Positions 17,702-26,520 of a stretch of 64,000 nucleotides of DNA are shown here, in pieces. Within the stretch, counting starts at the first letter, position 1. Every line of letters begins with the position of its first letter. The notes under the pieces are model-generated. The model searched no databases and was not told the origin of the DNA. It worked only from the letters and a program-made list of their open reading frames with translations. The stretch covers positions 62,001 through 126,000 of the forward strand of contig JAEYWD010000102.1 in the NCBI GenBank assembly GCA_023429135.1, written 5' to 3'. Origin of the DNA: Bacteroidota bacterium (GTDB lineage Bacteria > Bacteroidota > Bacteroidia > Bacteroidales > JAAUTT01). A program made the translations under genes and the position numbers.

Positions 17702-18781
17702 ATGAGAGCCGAAACAAAAAATATCTGCCTTTTCAACAGTTGTAAAAGCTGGGGAGGAGGAGAAAAATGGCATTACGAAACTGCGTTTCGGCTGACCGAA
17801 AGAAAATATAATGTAATTATATGCTGTCAACCCGGCAGCGAAATCTATAGCCGGATAAAGGATTCCCGGATACCTGCTTTTAAATTCAGAATTCACAACT
17901 TAAGCTTTCTGAATCCTTTTTTATTACTCAAGCTGGCACTTTTTTTTAAAAGACATCAGATTCATACCGTTATTTTAGGATTGCCGTCGGATGTAAAAGC
18001 AGTTGGACTTGCTTCAAAAATTGCCGGTGTAAAAAACATTATTTACCGGAGAGGGACAGCTTTACCTGTTCACAATACCTTTTTAAACCGATTTCTCTTC
18101 CGCAGAGTGATTACAAGAGTACTTGCCAACTCAGGGGAAATAAAAAAGAGATTTCTTGAAAATAATCCATTACTCATGGATGAAGAAAGAATTAACGTTC
18201 TTTACAACGGAGTAAAAATAAATGGCTTAAGCTTTAACAGGAAAGATTCTGATCAGGAAGTGCTTATCGGTAACGCAGGCCGACTGGTTGAACAAAAAGG
18301 TCAACGATTTTTGATAGATCTCGCCCGTGAATTAAATAATAAATCCATCAATTTTAAAGTGCTGATAGCTGGAAAAGGTCCCCTCAGGAAATCGCTTGAA
18401 GAATATGCCACTTTGAACCAGGTAAAAGACAAAATATCGTTTCTGGACTTTGTGGAAAACATCGATTCTTTCCTGGAAAAAATCGACATTTTTGTTCTGC
18501 CTTCCCTCCACGAAGGCTCCGCGAATATTTTAATCGAAGCCATGGCGAAAGCCAAACCAGTGGTTGCTTTTAACATCAGCAGCATCCCCGAAATTGTAAT
18601 GCACGGTGAAACAGGCTTCCTGGCCGAATTTGGCAACGTTCAGCAACTTACCGATTACGTTTGCAAACTGGTGGAAGACATTGAACTAAGAAAAAAGATA
18701 GGCGAAAAAGCTTATCATCATATTTCTGAAAAGTTTAATGCAAAACAGCAGTTTGAGAAATTGCTTACATTATTGAATTAA
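17702..18781 (+). CDS. Family 4 glycosyltransferase
   Basis: The 359-residue GT-B enzyme has NAGRLVEQKGQRFLIDLA in the donor domain and the acceptor-side signature PSLHEGSANILIEAMAKAKPVVAF, with E-x7-E spacing of GT4 retaining transferases. It begins 19 bases after the dehydratase gene and is probably co-transcribed. The donor and acceptor cannot be read from sequence. Confidence 0.9.
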   Translation: MRAETKNICLFNSCKSWGGGEKWHYETAFRLTERKYNVIICCQPGSEIYSRIKDSRIPAFKFRIHNLSFLNPFLLLKLALFFKRHQIHTVILGLPSDVKAVGLASKIAGVKNIIYRRGTALPVHNTFLNRFLFRRVITRVLANSGEIKKRFLENNPLLMDEERINVLYNGVKINGLSFNRKDSDQEVLIGNAGRLVEQKGQRFLIDLARELNNKSINFKVLIAGKGPLRKSLEEYATLNQVKDKISFLDFVENIDSFLEKIDIFVLPSLHEGSANILIEAMAKAKPVVAFNISSIPEIVMHGETGFLAEFGNVQQLTDYVCKLVEDIELRKKIGEKAYHHISEKFNAKQQFEKLLTLLN

Positions 18782-18867
18782 CAATTTTGGGTAAAATACA
18801 CCTGAAATAGATTCAAACAAATCCACAGATTGAAATAAGTTGTAATTTTACAGTAAATAACTTCATT

Positions 18868-19446
18868 ATGGGTATTCCAAAAACCAGATATGACCGTTTC
18901 AATTATGCCGATTATTCATCTTGGGACGATGCAAAACGTTGGGAGATAATCAATGGGATTGCTTATGACATGACTCCCGCTCCAAATACGGAACATCAGA
19001 GAATATCCATGCGCCTTTCTATTGCAATAGGTAAGTTTTTGGAAGGAAAATTATGCTCAGTTTTTTCTGCGCCCTTTGATGTAAGGTTAGCTGAAAAGAG
19101 CAAAACAGATGAGGAGACTATAAATATTGTTCAGCCAGATATTCTGGTGATTTGCGATCAATCCAAAATTGACGAACGAGGCATAAAAGGAGCTCCCGAC
19201 TGGATTATTGAAATTACCTCTCCCTCGACTCTGAAACATGATTTCGGCACAAAGCTTTTATTGTACCAGGAGTTTGGAGTTCGGGAGTATTGGATTGCAG
19301 ACCCTTCCACGAAAAAAATAAATGTATATAGATTGAATAACTTTGGAAAATATACTCCAGGTCTTATCTTTCAGGAAGATGAAAATATAGGAGTTTCTAT
19401 TTTCCCAGACTTTACAATGAACCTAAGGGAAATTTTCGGTTTCTAA
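18868..19446 (+). CDS. Uma2 family putative endonuclease
   Basis: The 192-residue protein belongs to the Uma2 (DUF820) family of PD-(D/E)XK nuclease-like proteins. The core is QPDILVICD followed by PDWIIEITSPSTLKHDFGTKLLLYQ, with acidic and lysine residues in the right order. The family is multicopy and scattered in Bacteroidota and Cyanobacteria, and its substrate is unknown. A degraded N-terminal copy lies 1.1 kb further on. Confidence 0.88.
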   Translation: MGIPKTRYDRFNYADYSSWDDAKRWEIINGIAYDMTPAPNTEHQRISMRLSIAIGKFLEGKLCSVFSAPFDVRLAEKSKTDEETINIVQPDILVICDQSKIDERGIKGAPDWIIEITSPSTLKHDFGTKLLLYQEFGVREYWIADPSTKKINVYRLNNFGKYTPGLIFQEDENIGVSIFPDFTMNLREIFGF

Positions 19447-19515
19447 ACATCCCTACATTTTAGATTAATCAAATAGGGGAATTGACTCTTCCTATAGCCA
19501 ACTTGATTAATTCAA

Positions 19516-20446
19516 TTAAAACTCTTTTATCAGATTCAGCAAATCGGTTGCGGTAAGTTTCGATGCCTGATCGGTACCTTCGAGTAACGAATCTGCCATA
19601 TCGCGTTTGGAGTGATGCAAGGCAATGATTTTTTCCTCAATCGTATTTTTTGCCACCAATCTGTAAATGGTAACGGGCCGATTTTGCCCGATACGATGAG
19701 CCCTGTCTGATGCCTGATCTTCAATAGCCGGATTCCACCAGGGATCGAGGTGGATCACATAGTCGGCGGCAGTAAGGTTTAACCCTAATCCCCCGGCTTT
19801 AAGGCTTATAAGGAATAACTCGCCTTCGCCTTTCTGGAATTGGTTTACAATTTTTCCCCTTTCGGGAATAGAAGTGGACCCGTCGAGGTACTTGTAGCTG
19901 ATACCTTGTTTGTCGAGCACTTTCCTTACGAGTGTTAGATGCCCGACAAACTGACTGAAAACAAGGGCTAGATGCTTATTTTCAAGCAGTTCGGCCACTA
20001 TTTCCATAAAAGCATCGAGCTTTGAGGATGAAATAGGAACGGTATCGTCTACCAGTGCCGCATTACAGCAGATAAGAAACCGGCCTGTAATTGTAATAGA
20101 AATTATCGGCTGAAGAGAATGATATCCTGATTTTATCAATCACATCCTTGTAGGACTTGTCTCTGGCAAGAACGGGAAAGGCATTCACAGCCACATATGG
20201 GTGCACATAAAAATAGCTGGTACCTTCAAAGCACAAAATACCAAGTTTGCTTAACAAGGCCTGTTGCTTAAAATAATTTATACTGTTTTTCCCAAGTTTA
20301 AGCCGGTTAATAAAAGTCTCGCACTGGAAATAATTTACAGGTTCGAATATCAGAATCAAAATATCGGCAAACATTTTGGTTTCCCCGGTAAGGGAGGAAT
20401 ACTTCTCCCAGGTTTCATGACTCTTTGGTAAGGTATTATTCAGCAT
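19516..20446 (-). pseudogene. Internally deleted SNF2-type helicase remnant
   Basis: The 3' part (19516 to about 20100) encodes an SNF2 helicase C-terminal domain: LVFSQFVGHLTLVRKVL, LISLKAGGLGLNLTAADYV, the DPWWNP box and DRAHRIGQNRPV, ending normally. The 5' part (ATG 20446 to about 20063) is a different domain in another frame (ILIFEPVNYFQCETFINRL). The two overlap by about 75 bases. The SNF2 ATPase core with Walker A and DExH, expected between them, is absent. A deletion with frame change explains this. That the 5' piece belonged to the same helicase is inferred from order and strand. Confidence 0.75.
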
Positions 20447-20526
20447 ATGAAAGGTCAAAAACCCAAAGATAGGTTAAAATCAGAATACAGGCTAACTATT
20501 AGAATTTGTAACTTTCTCATAAAAAC

Positions 20527-20592
20527 ATGGATATTCCAAGGTCACATCCTGAAAAATTCAGTTATGCTGATATATTTTATATGGGAGGATAG
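20527..20592 (+). pseudogene. Uma2 N-terminal scrap (21 codons)
   Basis: ATG 20527 opens a 21-codon frame, MDIPRSHPEKFSYADIF and so on, ending at TAG 20590. It aligns with the start of the intact Uma2 protein at 18868 (MGIPKTRYDRFNYADYS) with identities or conservative changes at nearly every position, then similarity stops. It looks like the surviving end of a second Uma2 gene. Confidence 0.5.
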
Positions 20593-20683
20593 CAAAAGAT
20601 TGCCGCTGCTGAAAAAAACCTTTATCAAGAGAAAATTGTCAATTCCAAAATCTTCAAAACCGATCATCTACTTTCCCGTAAAT

Positions 20684-20723
20684 TTGTATTTGCAATACAT
20701 ATTTTTTTGTATTGTAGATACAA
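20684..20723 (+). promoter_or_regulatory. Long inverted repeat upstream of ATPase 1
   Basis: TTGTATTTGCAATACA (20684-20699) and TGTATTGTAGATACAA (20708-20723) are inverted repeats that agree at 14 of 16 positions, around an 8-base T-rich centre. The repeat ends 5 bases before the -7 box, so it covers the -33 position. It may be an operator or a hairpin. Confidence 0.7.
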
Positions 20724-20728
20724 GGATA

Positions 20729-20736
20729 TAAATTTG
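20729..20736 (+). promoter_or_regulatory. -7 box of ATPase 1
   Basis: TAAATTTG fits TAnnTTTG and lies 14 bases before ATG 20751, again giving a very short leader. Confidence 0.5.
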
Positions 20737-20750
20737 GGAAAAAATTGCTT

Positions 20751-21935
20751 ATGCTTACAACCGAATTAATATCCCTCGTTATTAAAGATCAGGAGAATTC
20801 CATATCAACTGAGCATACAATACCGCGCGAAAAATCTGTTCATCAGAACTCAAAAAGAGTTATAGTCGTCTCCGGAGTCCGGAGGTGTGGAAAAAGCACT
20901 TTTTTGAAACAAATTAACAAAGATAAGAATGTTCTGTCCTTAAACCTTGAAGATAACCGGCTCGAAGGATTTACCCAGGCAGATTTTAACCGGGTAGAAA
21001 CAATAGCTAGAAATACCAATAAGGAACTCATTATCTTAGATGAGGTACAAAATATCCCCGAATGGGAAAAATACGTCCGCTCAGCAAACGAAAGAGGTGT
21101 TCAGCTCCAGATAACCGGCTCCAATGCAAGCATGCTCAGCAGGGAGTTAGGGACAAAATTAACCGGGCGCTACCAGCAAATTGAGCTTTTCCCGTTCAGC
21201 TTTGGTGAATTCCTCCTATATACCAGTGAAACCGCTGGTTCTGAATCGTTAAAGAAATATATCGATCATGGGGGCTTTCCGGAATATCTGGCGACAAAAG
21301 AACCTGATTACCTCAGAACCTTGCTTCGCGATATTGTTATGCGCGATATTGCTGTTAGACGAGACATAAAAAATGAACATTATCTGTTGCGACTTGCCGT
21401 AAATTTATTGAGCAATATTGGTAAAGAATTCAGCTATAACAATCTCACAAAAACACTCGAAATAAAATCGGTAAGGACTACCATCGACTTTTGTGATTAT
21501 TTAAAAGAAAGTTATTTGATTGATTTGCTTCCTAAGTTTTCGTACTCCATTCACAAACAACAGGCCAATCCTAAAAAAGCGTATTGCATCGACACAGCCA
21601 TGGCAGCCGCAAATAGTCTGTCGTTTAGTAAAGATATGGGTCGCATGCTGGAAAATACAGTTTTTTTAGCTTTAAGAAGAAAGTACCAAGACATTTGCTA
21701 TTTCAACGATGGTAAAAACGAGTGCGATTTCCTAATTAAAGAAAAAGACGAAATAATCCTGGCCGTTCAGGTTTGTGCAAAACTGACTCCTGACAACCTG
21801 AAACGGGAAGTCCAGGGGCTAAAAGCAGCTATGCAGGAATCAAAATGTTCGAATGGAATAATCCTGACCCTTGACCAGAAAGACGAAACCGAAAATATCC
21901 AAATAATCCCCGCTTGGGAATGGATGCTTAAATAA
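20751..21935 (+). CDS. AAA+ ATPase with C-terminal DUF4143 (ATPase 1)
   Basis: From ATG 20751 the protein has 394 residues (a TTG at 20745 is in frame). The AAA_14 domain has Walker A GVRRCGKS at about 42-49, Walker B LIILDEVQ at about 93-100 and the sensor ITGSNASML. The C-terminal DUF4143 domain contains YFNDGKNECDFLI and an AVQVCA strand, resembling a PD-(D/E)XK fold. Family members are abundant in Bacteroidota with no agreed function. A long inverted repeat lies in its promoter. The sequence is only distantly related to ATPase 2 nearby. Confidence 0.88.
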   Translation: MLTTELISLVIKDQENSISTEHTIPREKSVHQNSKRVIVVSGVRRCGKSTFLKQINKDKNVLSLNLEDNRLEGFTQADFNRVETIARNTNKELIILDEVQNIPEWEKYVRSANERGVQLQITGSNASMLSRELGTKLTGRYQQIELFPFSFGEFLLYTSETAGSESLKKYIDHGGFPEYLATKEPDYLRTLLRDIVMRDIAVRRDIKNEHYLLRLAVNLLSNIGKEFSYNNLTKTLEIKSVRTTIDFCDYLKESYLIDLLPKFSYSIHKQQANPKKAYCIDTAMAAANSLSFSKDMGRMLENTVFLALRRKYQDICYFNDGKNECDFLIKEKDEIILAVQVCAKLTPDNLKREVQGLKAAMQESKCSNGIILTLDQKDETENIQIIPAWEWMLK

Positions 21936-22480
21936 AACCTGTATTCTGCGGGATGAATTCTTGTAACAAAATTTTCACGTAATCTTCCTTCCAGCGCTCG
22001 TATATTGTGACAAGCAATACGTCACGTTCCATTTTTTTCCAGACTAGCATCAAATATTTGAGAAAAATTTCCTGAGTCAAACTGTTTATTAGCAATACAC
22101 GTCTCTTTGTAATCAAAAGAGTTAAGTTTTGAAGAGAAATAGAAATGTTGGAAAAGAATTAAGCTAAAATTTATAGTCCCGTCAAGCAAGGGAGGAGAGA
22201 AAAAGTTTAATCAGGTCATTCGTGCACCCTCCGGCCAAAACAACGGTGGGCAGGTTAGTGACTTCCTGAAGAGCTTAAGCCTTTTATTTATTTCAGCAAT
22301 TCATATGTACAAAATTTATTTTAAGTGGTCATATGGAATATCCATGATGAGGCTGTGCGAAAAGTCAACTTCTGGTCATATTTCGACTCCGCTCAATATG
22401 ACAAACAACTGATTGTCAATCGTCAGACTGAGTGTAGTCGAAGTCTTTCCAACCTTTTCACACACCCTCTTGTTCATCAC
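21936..22480. other. Intergenic stretch with no supported gene
   Basis: Between the convergent ends of the two ATPase genes there is 545 bases without a convincing coding frame. Short frames on either strand lack family motifs. The right part (22379-22445) is a REP-like inverted repeat. The GC-richer patch at about 22190-22280 differs in composition from its neighbours and I could not identify it. Confidence 0.5.
22379..22445. repeat. REP-like imperfect inverted repeat
   Basis: TTTCGACTCCGCTCAATATGAC at the left and GTCAGACTGAGTGTAGTCGAA at the right form an imperfect inverted repeat, with about 16 of 21 paired positions. The motif TGAGTGTAGTCGAAGTCT is, from memory, a widespread intergenic repeat in Bacteroidota genomes. 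It lies just after the 3' end of ATPase 2. Confidence 0.65.
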
Positions 22481-23656
22481 CTATTGGTGATCTTTTCGGA
22501 TCATGGATATTTCATTCGTACTTTTCCAACTCAACACCTGCGACTCCTTTCTGTCACTATCCTGAATACCTCCATAAAACAAATATGGTTTTACCAATGG
22601 GTTGAGTTGCCGGTAATAATTGAGTCCTTTGAAAAAATCGGGAGAAATGGTTGTGGACGATTTAATTTCAGCAATTTTAGTTGTATTACCCTCGTCGATC
22701 AAACAATCAATTTCATTACCAGTGCTGTCGCGCCAAAAATAGAGGGGCAATTTTTCCGCCCTGTTATAATAATTCTTTGCCAGATCGGACATAATCAAGT
22801 TTTCGAACAATGCTCCTCTTACCCAGTGCGACTCTAATTCGTCAGCTTTTTTTATTCCCAGTAAGCTGCACACTAAGCCAGTATCGTAGAAATAAAGTTT
22901 TGGTGTTTTTACAATCCGTTTTGAAAAATTCAAATAGTGAGGTTGCAGGAAAAAAACAATAAAACTGCTTTCCAGGATCGAAAACCATGATTTTACGGTT
23001 TTCAGATCAATACCTAATTCGTTTGCGATGCTGTTGTAGTTAAGCAATTGACCCACACGGCTCGCAGAAAGACGCATAAACCGCTGAAACAAAAACAAGT
23101 TCGATACATTGACGATCTGCCGCACATCTCGTTCAATATATGTTTGAATATATGACGGATAAAACATAGACGGCTCAATGTTTTTATCATACAACCGCGG
23201 ATAAAATCCTTTTAAAAGGGAAATTTCAAAGTTTTGGGAATCGTAAGGCGTCTGTTTTAATTCGGCGATGCTGAAAGGTAACAAATGTGTAACAAATACC
23301 CTGCCCGCCAGGCTTTGCGATATATTTGCCGCAAGCAGAAAATTCTGAGAACCGGTAAGGATATATTCTCCGGGGATATTGCGTTCATCACTAATAGTTT
23401 GTATATAAGAAAATAATTCGGGCAAACGTTGTGCCTCATCGATGATCAGTCCGTTTTGAAACTGAGTTAGAAACAAGCGGGGGTCCGAGATTGCCGCCTG
23501 ATAGGTATCGGGATTTTCCAGGTTAACATACCAATAATGGGGAAAGCACGCTTTTGCCAGTGTTGTTTTACCCGACTGACGCGGACCTGTTATTGAAATG
23601 ACAGGCATTTTAGTTGCCATTTCCTGTATTTTATTTGTGAGATGCCTTTGAATCAT
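22481..23656 (-). CDS. AAA+ ATPase with C-terminal DUF4143 (ATPase 2)
   Basis: From ATG 23656 the protein has 391 residues. A longer frame exists to a TTG at 23710, but that would place the start inside the promoter palindrome and upstream of the -7 box, so ATG 23656 is preferred. Walker A is GPRQSGKT (about 24-31), Walker B GLIIDEAQR (about 69-77), and the sensor is LTGSQNFLL. The DUF4143 part holds the winged-helix-like NYNSIANELGID and the nuclease-like FWRDSTGNEIDCLID...IAEIKSS, in which all acidic residues and the lysine are retained. Function unknown. Confidence 0.9.
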   Translation of the reverse strand: MIQRHLTNKIQEMATKMPVISITGPRQSGKTTLAKACFPHYWYVNLENPDTYQAAISDPRLFLTQFQNGLIIDEAQRLPELFSYIQTISDERNIPGEYILTGSQNFLLAANISQSLAGRVFVTHLLPFSIAELKQTPYDSQNFEISLLKGFYPRLYDKNIEPSMFYPSYIQTYIERDVRQIVNVSNLFLFQRFMRLSASRVGQLLNYNSIANELGIDLKTVKSWFSILESSFIVFFLQPHYLNFSKRIVKTPKLYFYDTGLVCSLLGIKKADELESHWVRGALFENLIMSDLAKNYYNRAEKLPLYFWRDSTGNEIDCLIDEGNTTKIAEIKSSTTISPDFFKGLNYYRQLNPLVKPYLFYGGIQDSDRKESQVLSWKSTNEISMIRKDHQ

Positions 23657-23660
23657 AGTA

Positions 23661-23668
23661 CAAAAGTA
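23661..23668 (-). promoter_or_regulatory. -7 box of ATPase 2
   Basis: TACTTTTG on the minus strand fits TAnnTTTG and lies only 4 bases before ATG 23656, implying a leaderless or almost leaderless mRNA. Confidence 0.55.
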
Positions 23669-23677
23669 AGATTTATT

Positions 23678-23710
23678 TTGCAAATATGGAATATGATTCC
23701 ATATTTGCAA
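23678..23710. promoter_or_regulatory. Perfect 15-bp inverted repeat in the ATPase 2 promoter
   Basis: TTGCAAATATGGAAT (23678-23692), a 3-base centre and ATTCCATATTTGCAA (23696-23710) form a perfect 33-bp interrupted palindrome. It starts 9 bases upstream of the -7 box and covers the -33 position, the place expected for a repressor or autoregulator operator. Confidence 0.85.
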
Positions 23711-23724
23711 GGGTAGACGAATTT

Positions 23725-23755
23725 AAAAGCTCCCAACCTTAACTTTGGGAGTTTT
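23725..23755. terminator. Hairpin upstream of ATPase 2
   Basis: AAAGCTCCCAA / TTGGGAGTTTT pairs over about 11 positions with short T runs on both flanks. No gene obviously ends here; it may insulate the ATPase 2 promoter from read-through. Confidence 0.4.
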
Positions 23756-23765
23756 CCATAATCTA

Positions 23766-23965
23766 AAATCGGAGCGCGGCGAAGCCTCAAATACTAATTC
23801 CATATTGACGGCGCGCCGTTCAAGTGAATTGCGAAGCAATCGACGAAGTCAACGCGAGGCACGAGCCGGAACGCGTTCGCGCCGTTAAAGACTTTTTTGG
23901 TACTTTTTTTGTCACAACTTAGGCGCAGCCGATCTCACGAACGGTAGTGAGTAAAAAAGTGACAA
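23766..23965. repeat. GC-rich palindrome-rich intergenic patch
   Basis: The stretch is clearly richer in G+C than its surroundings and packed with short palindromes: ACGGCGCGCCGT near 23809, ATTGC-GAA-GCAAT near 23831, GAACGCGTTC near 23870. It continues into a segment with TTTTTTGGTACTTTTTTTGTCAC and later AAAAAAGTGAC. The last motif is, from memory, typical of Bacteroidota interspersed repeats. No coding frame is supported from 23657 to 24187. Confidence 0.5.
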
Positions 23966-24187
23966 TTGGCTGTTAAATGCTAAATACGTTTGCCTTGCCA
24001 TATTGCAAAGCTTTAGTTTTGTTAATGTATGGTTCAGAACCAATAAAAAATTCGAGCATTTATGATTATGAAAAATATTGGGCTAATCCGGGAATATTAT
24101 ACTTTTGCAATAAATCATTTGCAGATATAGCAAACTTAGTGTTAAATGCCCGGAACAATTTTCAATAATACCAAAGAAAGAAACCCA

Positions 24188-25624
24188 ATGTCCAGTTTAA
24201 ATAAGTCTATAATCATCGTCTTTTTACTGACAACAAATCAAATTCGTTGCCATTCCCAATCCCATGTCCCTTCAGTATCCGTTGAATCGGGCGCAGTAGT
24301 TTCCACCGGTAAACACGCCCCTTTTTGGTTCTACTCCAATCAGTATGGTAAAATCTCCACTAAAAATAACAGCATTTATCTCCTGCCATCCATTTACAGG
24401 AATTTTAAAGAAGGAAGCAAACTAGATTACAGCTATAATCTCTCTCCTCTTTTGAGGTACGATGGTTTAGGAAGATCTTATATGCACCAATGGTATGGAG
24501 AAGTGAAGTTCCATTTCATTCACTTTACAGCAGGTGCCAAAGAAGAATTTTATGGCAACCAGGATTCGACACTTTCATCGGGCTGTATTATCTGGTCGAA
24601 AAATGCACGTCCTATGCCAAAATTGAAGTTGGAAGTCCCCAACTATACTCCGGTTCCATTTACATGGAGATACCTCGAATTTAAAGGCGGTATGGCGCAT
24701 GGTTGGTTTGATGATAACGAATACAACAAAAACGTTTGGATGCACCATAAATATTTTTATTTACGATTAGGAGGAAAATTGCCGGTTCATGTTTCATATG
24801 GGGTACATCACTTTGCGCAATGGGGGGGGACATTAAAAGGCAAGGATCTTCCAAAAGACCTACCAGCTTTTAAAAATATCTTTACGGCAAAAGGAGGAGA
24901 CAATAGATCGCCGTTAGATGAATCTATGAACAAATTAGGCAATCACATTGGATCCCGAAATTTTGGCTTAGAAGGAGAATTCAAAAATTATAAAGTATCA
25001 ATATACTGGCAAACAATCTTTGAGGATGGTAGCGGTAAGGCCTACAGAAACATTAAAGATGGTCTATGGGGGATGTGTTTTATGATTAATAAAGGAAGCA
25101 TAATATCAAAAATAAGTTATGAGTTTTTTAATAGTACCAACCAAAGTGGAGACTATAATGACTATTGGACATTAAATGGTGAGAAATTTTTTTCATCTAC
25201 TCCTGGAGGAGAGTATCATGAAGCTGGAGGAAATGATAATTATTTCAATCATTGGGTTTATCCATTCGGATTTACATTCAAGAAAATGACTTTAGGTACG
25301 CCATTAATTACTTCACCAGAAATTTTAAATGGTGATATTAATAATTTTATCCTAAATAATAAAGTTCGTGCTCACTTTCTTGGGATTGAAGGTGATTACA
25401 AGAATTTATTCTTTACAATTTTAATTAATTATAACCAGAATTGGGGAACCAATTACGTTCCATTTTCAAAAATAAAAGAACAATTATCTGTCAATATAGT
25501 AACAACTTTCATAAATTTAATTAAGTGGAATACAAAATTGGGGATCAGTTTTAGTACAGATTATGGAAAGATGTACGGGAATAATGTTGGAATTACTTTA
25601 AAGTTGAAAAAGGAGATATTTTAA
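24188..25624 (+). CDS. Wzi-like capsule assembly outer-membrane protein
   Basis: From ATG 24188 the protein has 478 residues with a signal peptide to about residue 25 (IRCHSQ). An ATG at 24146 is in frame but puts a polar stretch before the signal. The body matches the Wzi capsule-assembly barrel: SGAVVSTGKHAPFWFYSNQYG, PNYTPVPFTWRYLEFKG and HHFAQWGG are family blocks. Wzi anchors capsule at the surface in Enterobacteria. Its presence agrees with the large polysaccharide cluster on both sides. Confidence 0.85.
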   Translation: MSSLNKSIIIVFLLTTNQIRCHSQSHVPSVSVESGAVVSTGKHAPFWFYSNQYGKISTKNNSIYLLPSIYRNFKEGSKLDYSYNLSPLLRYDGLGRSYMHQWYGEVKFHFIHFTAGAKEEFYGNQDSTLSSGCIIWSKNARPMPKLKLEVPNYTPVPFTWRYLEFKGGMAHGWFDDNEYNKNVWMHHKYFYLRLGGKLPVHVSYGVHHFAQWGGTLKGKDLPKDLPAFKNIFTAKGGDNRSPLDESMNKLGNHIGSRNFGLEGEFKNYKVSIYWQTIFEDGSGKAYRNIKDGLWGMCFMINKGSIISKISYEFFNSTNQSGDYNDYWTLNGEKFFSSTPGGEYHEAGGNDNYFNHWVYPFGFTFKKMTLGTPLITSPEILNGDINNFILNNKVRAHFLGIEGDYKNLFFTILINYNQNWGTNYVPFSKIKEQLSVNIVTTFINLIKWNTKLGISFSTDYGKMYGNNVGITLKLKKEIF

Positions 25625-25637
25625 ACCCCATATTCTG

Positions 25638-26369
25638 ATGAAGAAATTTCAAATTCTTTTCTTTTTATTTGTATCAATTTCTATAATTATTTCATGCGAA
25701 GATGGCGCACTATTCAATTCTGGAGATAGTATAAAAAAAGATATAATCATTAATGAACCATTTGATTTAATTGAAATAGAAAACACATTTGATGTTATTT
25801 TAATTAAAGATACTTGTAATTTCATTCAAGTAATCTGTGGTGCTAACCTCCAAAAATTTATTAAAATTTCAATTAACCAACGAACCCTATATCTGAATCA
25901 TATTGTCAGAACCAACTGGTCAAGAAAATACAAAAAAATAATTCTCGAATTGCATTTAAAAGATATGCATAAAATTAACATTCGAAAACCGATTTCACTA
26001 ACTACAAAAGAGGTCTTTAATAGCGATTCGTTTTACATAGATGACTGGTGAAAATATACATACATGGATTTAAACATAAATGCCAGATATTGCTTGATTT
26101 CAGCTACCTCAGATAATTTTGGATATTGTAAAATAAAAGGAAAATGTAATTATTCAGATTTTTATCCCAGGGGGACTTCAAAAATAATTGCTGATAGTCT
26201 GAAATCCGATACTTGTTATATACTACAGCGCAGTTTACAATCAATATATGTGAATGTTAAAAATCAACTGATTGTTGAATTCGAAACAAATGCAAATGTA
26301 TTTTATAATGGTAATCCTACGATAATAATTACAAATAATCCCAAAAATTTAATTCACTTTTCAAAGTAA
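25638..26369 (+). pseudogene. GIN-domain (DUF2807) lipoprotein gene broken by one in-frame TGA
   Basis: Two pieces in the same frame, 25638-26051 and 26052-26369, together make a normal DUF2807/head-GIN protein. The first has a lipobox-type signal (SISIIISC) and the N-terminal adhesin-like beta strands; the second has the parallel beta continuation (IKGKCNYSDFYPRGTSKIIADSL). They are separated only by TGA at 26049 in FYIDDW*KYTYMDLN. A single GGA-to-TGA change would restore the reading frame. It starts 13 bases after the Wzi-like gene. Confidence 0.75.
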
Positions 26370-26520
26370 TATTCCTGATAGAATTCTACGTTTTGCACTT
26401 TATTCTTCGAATTTTATATAATTACTTTTCTGTTTACCAAATAAGGTCTTAAGAAAGAACAAAATTTATTGGACAAATAATTCTATTTTTATAAATTTAC
26501 AATTAAATAAATTTAGTAAA

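Noticed and set aside
20447..20731. Plus-strand frame of 94 codons
   Set aside because: It overlaps the helicase remnant, the Uma2 scrap and the ATPase 1 inverted repeat, and shows no recognisable domain.
21928..22116. Minus-strand frame of 62 codons after ATPase 1
   Set aside because: It has no motif, overlaps the end of ATPase 1 and has no promoter-like sequence.
22325..22837. Plus-strand frame of 170 codons
   Set aside because: It is antisense to ATPase 2 for most of its length, and its first part is the translated REP-like repeat.
18868..23656. A defined anti-phage defence system made from Uma2, SNF2 helicase and ATPases
   Set aside because: The helicase is broken, the ATPases are on opposite strands with separate promoters, and no known defence gene order is matched.
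23977..24168. Plus-strand frame of 63 codons before the Wzi-like gene
   Set aside because: No domain or signal peptide; low-complexity start inside a repeat-rich gap. Kept as non-coding.
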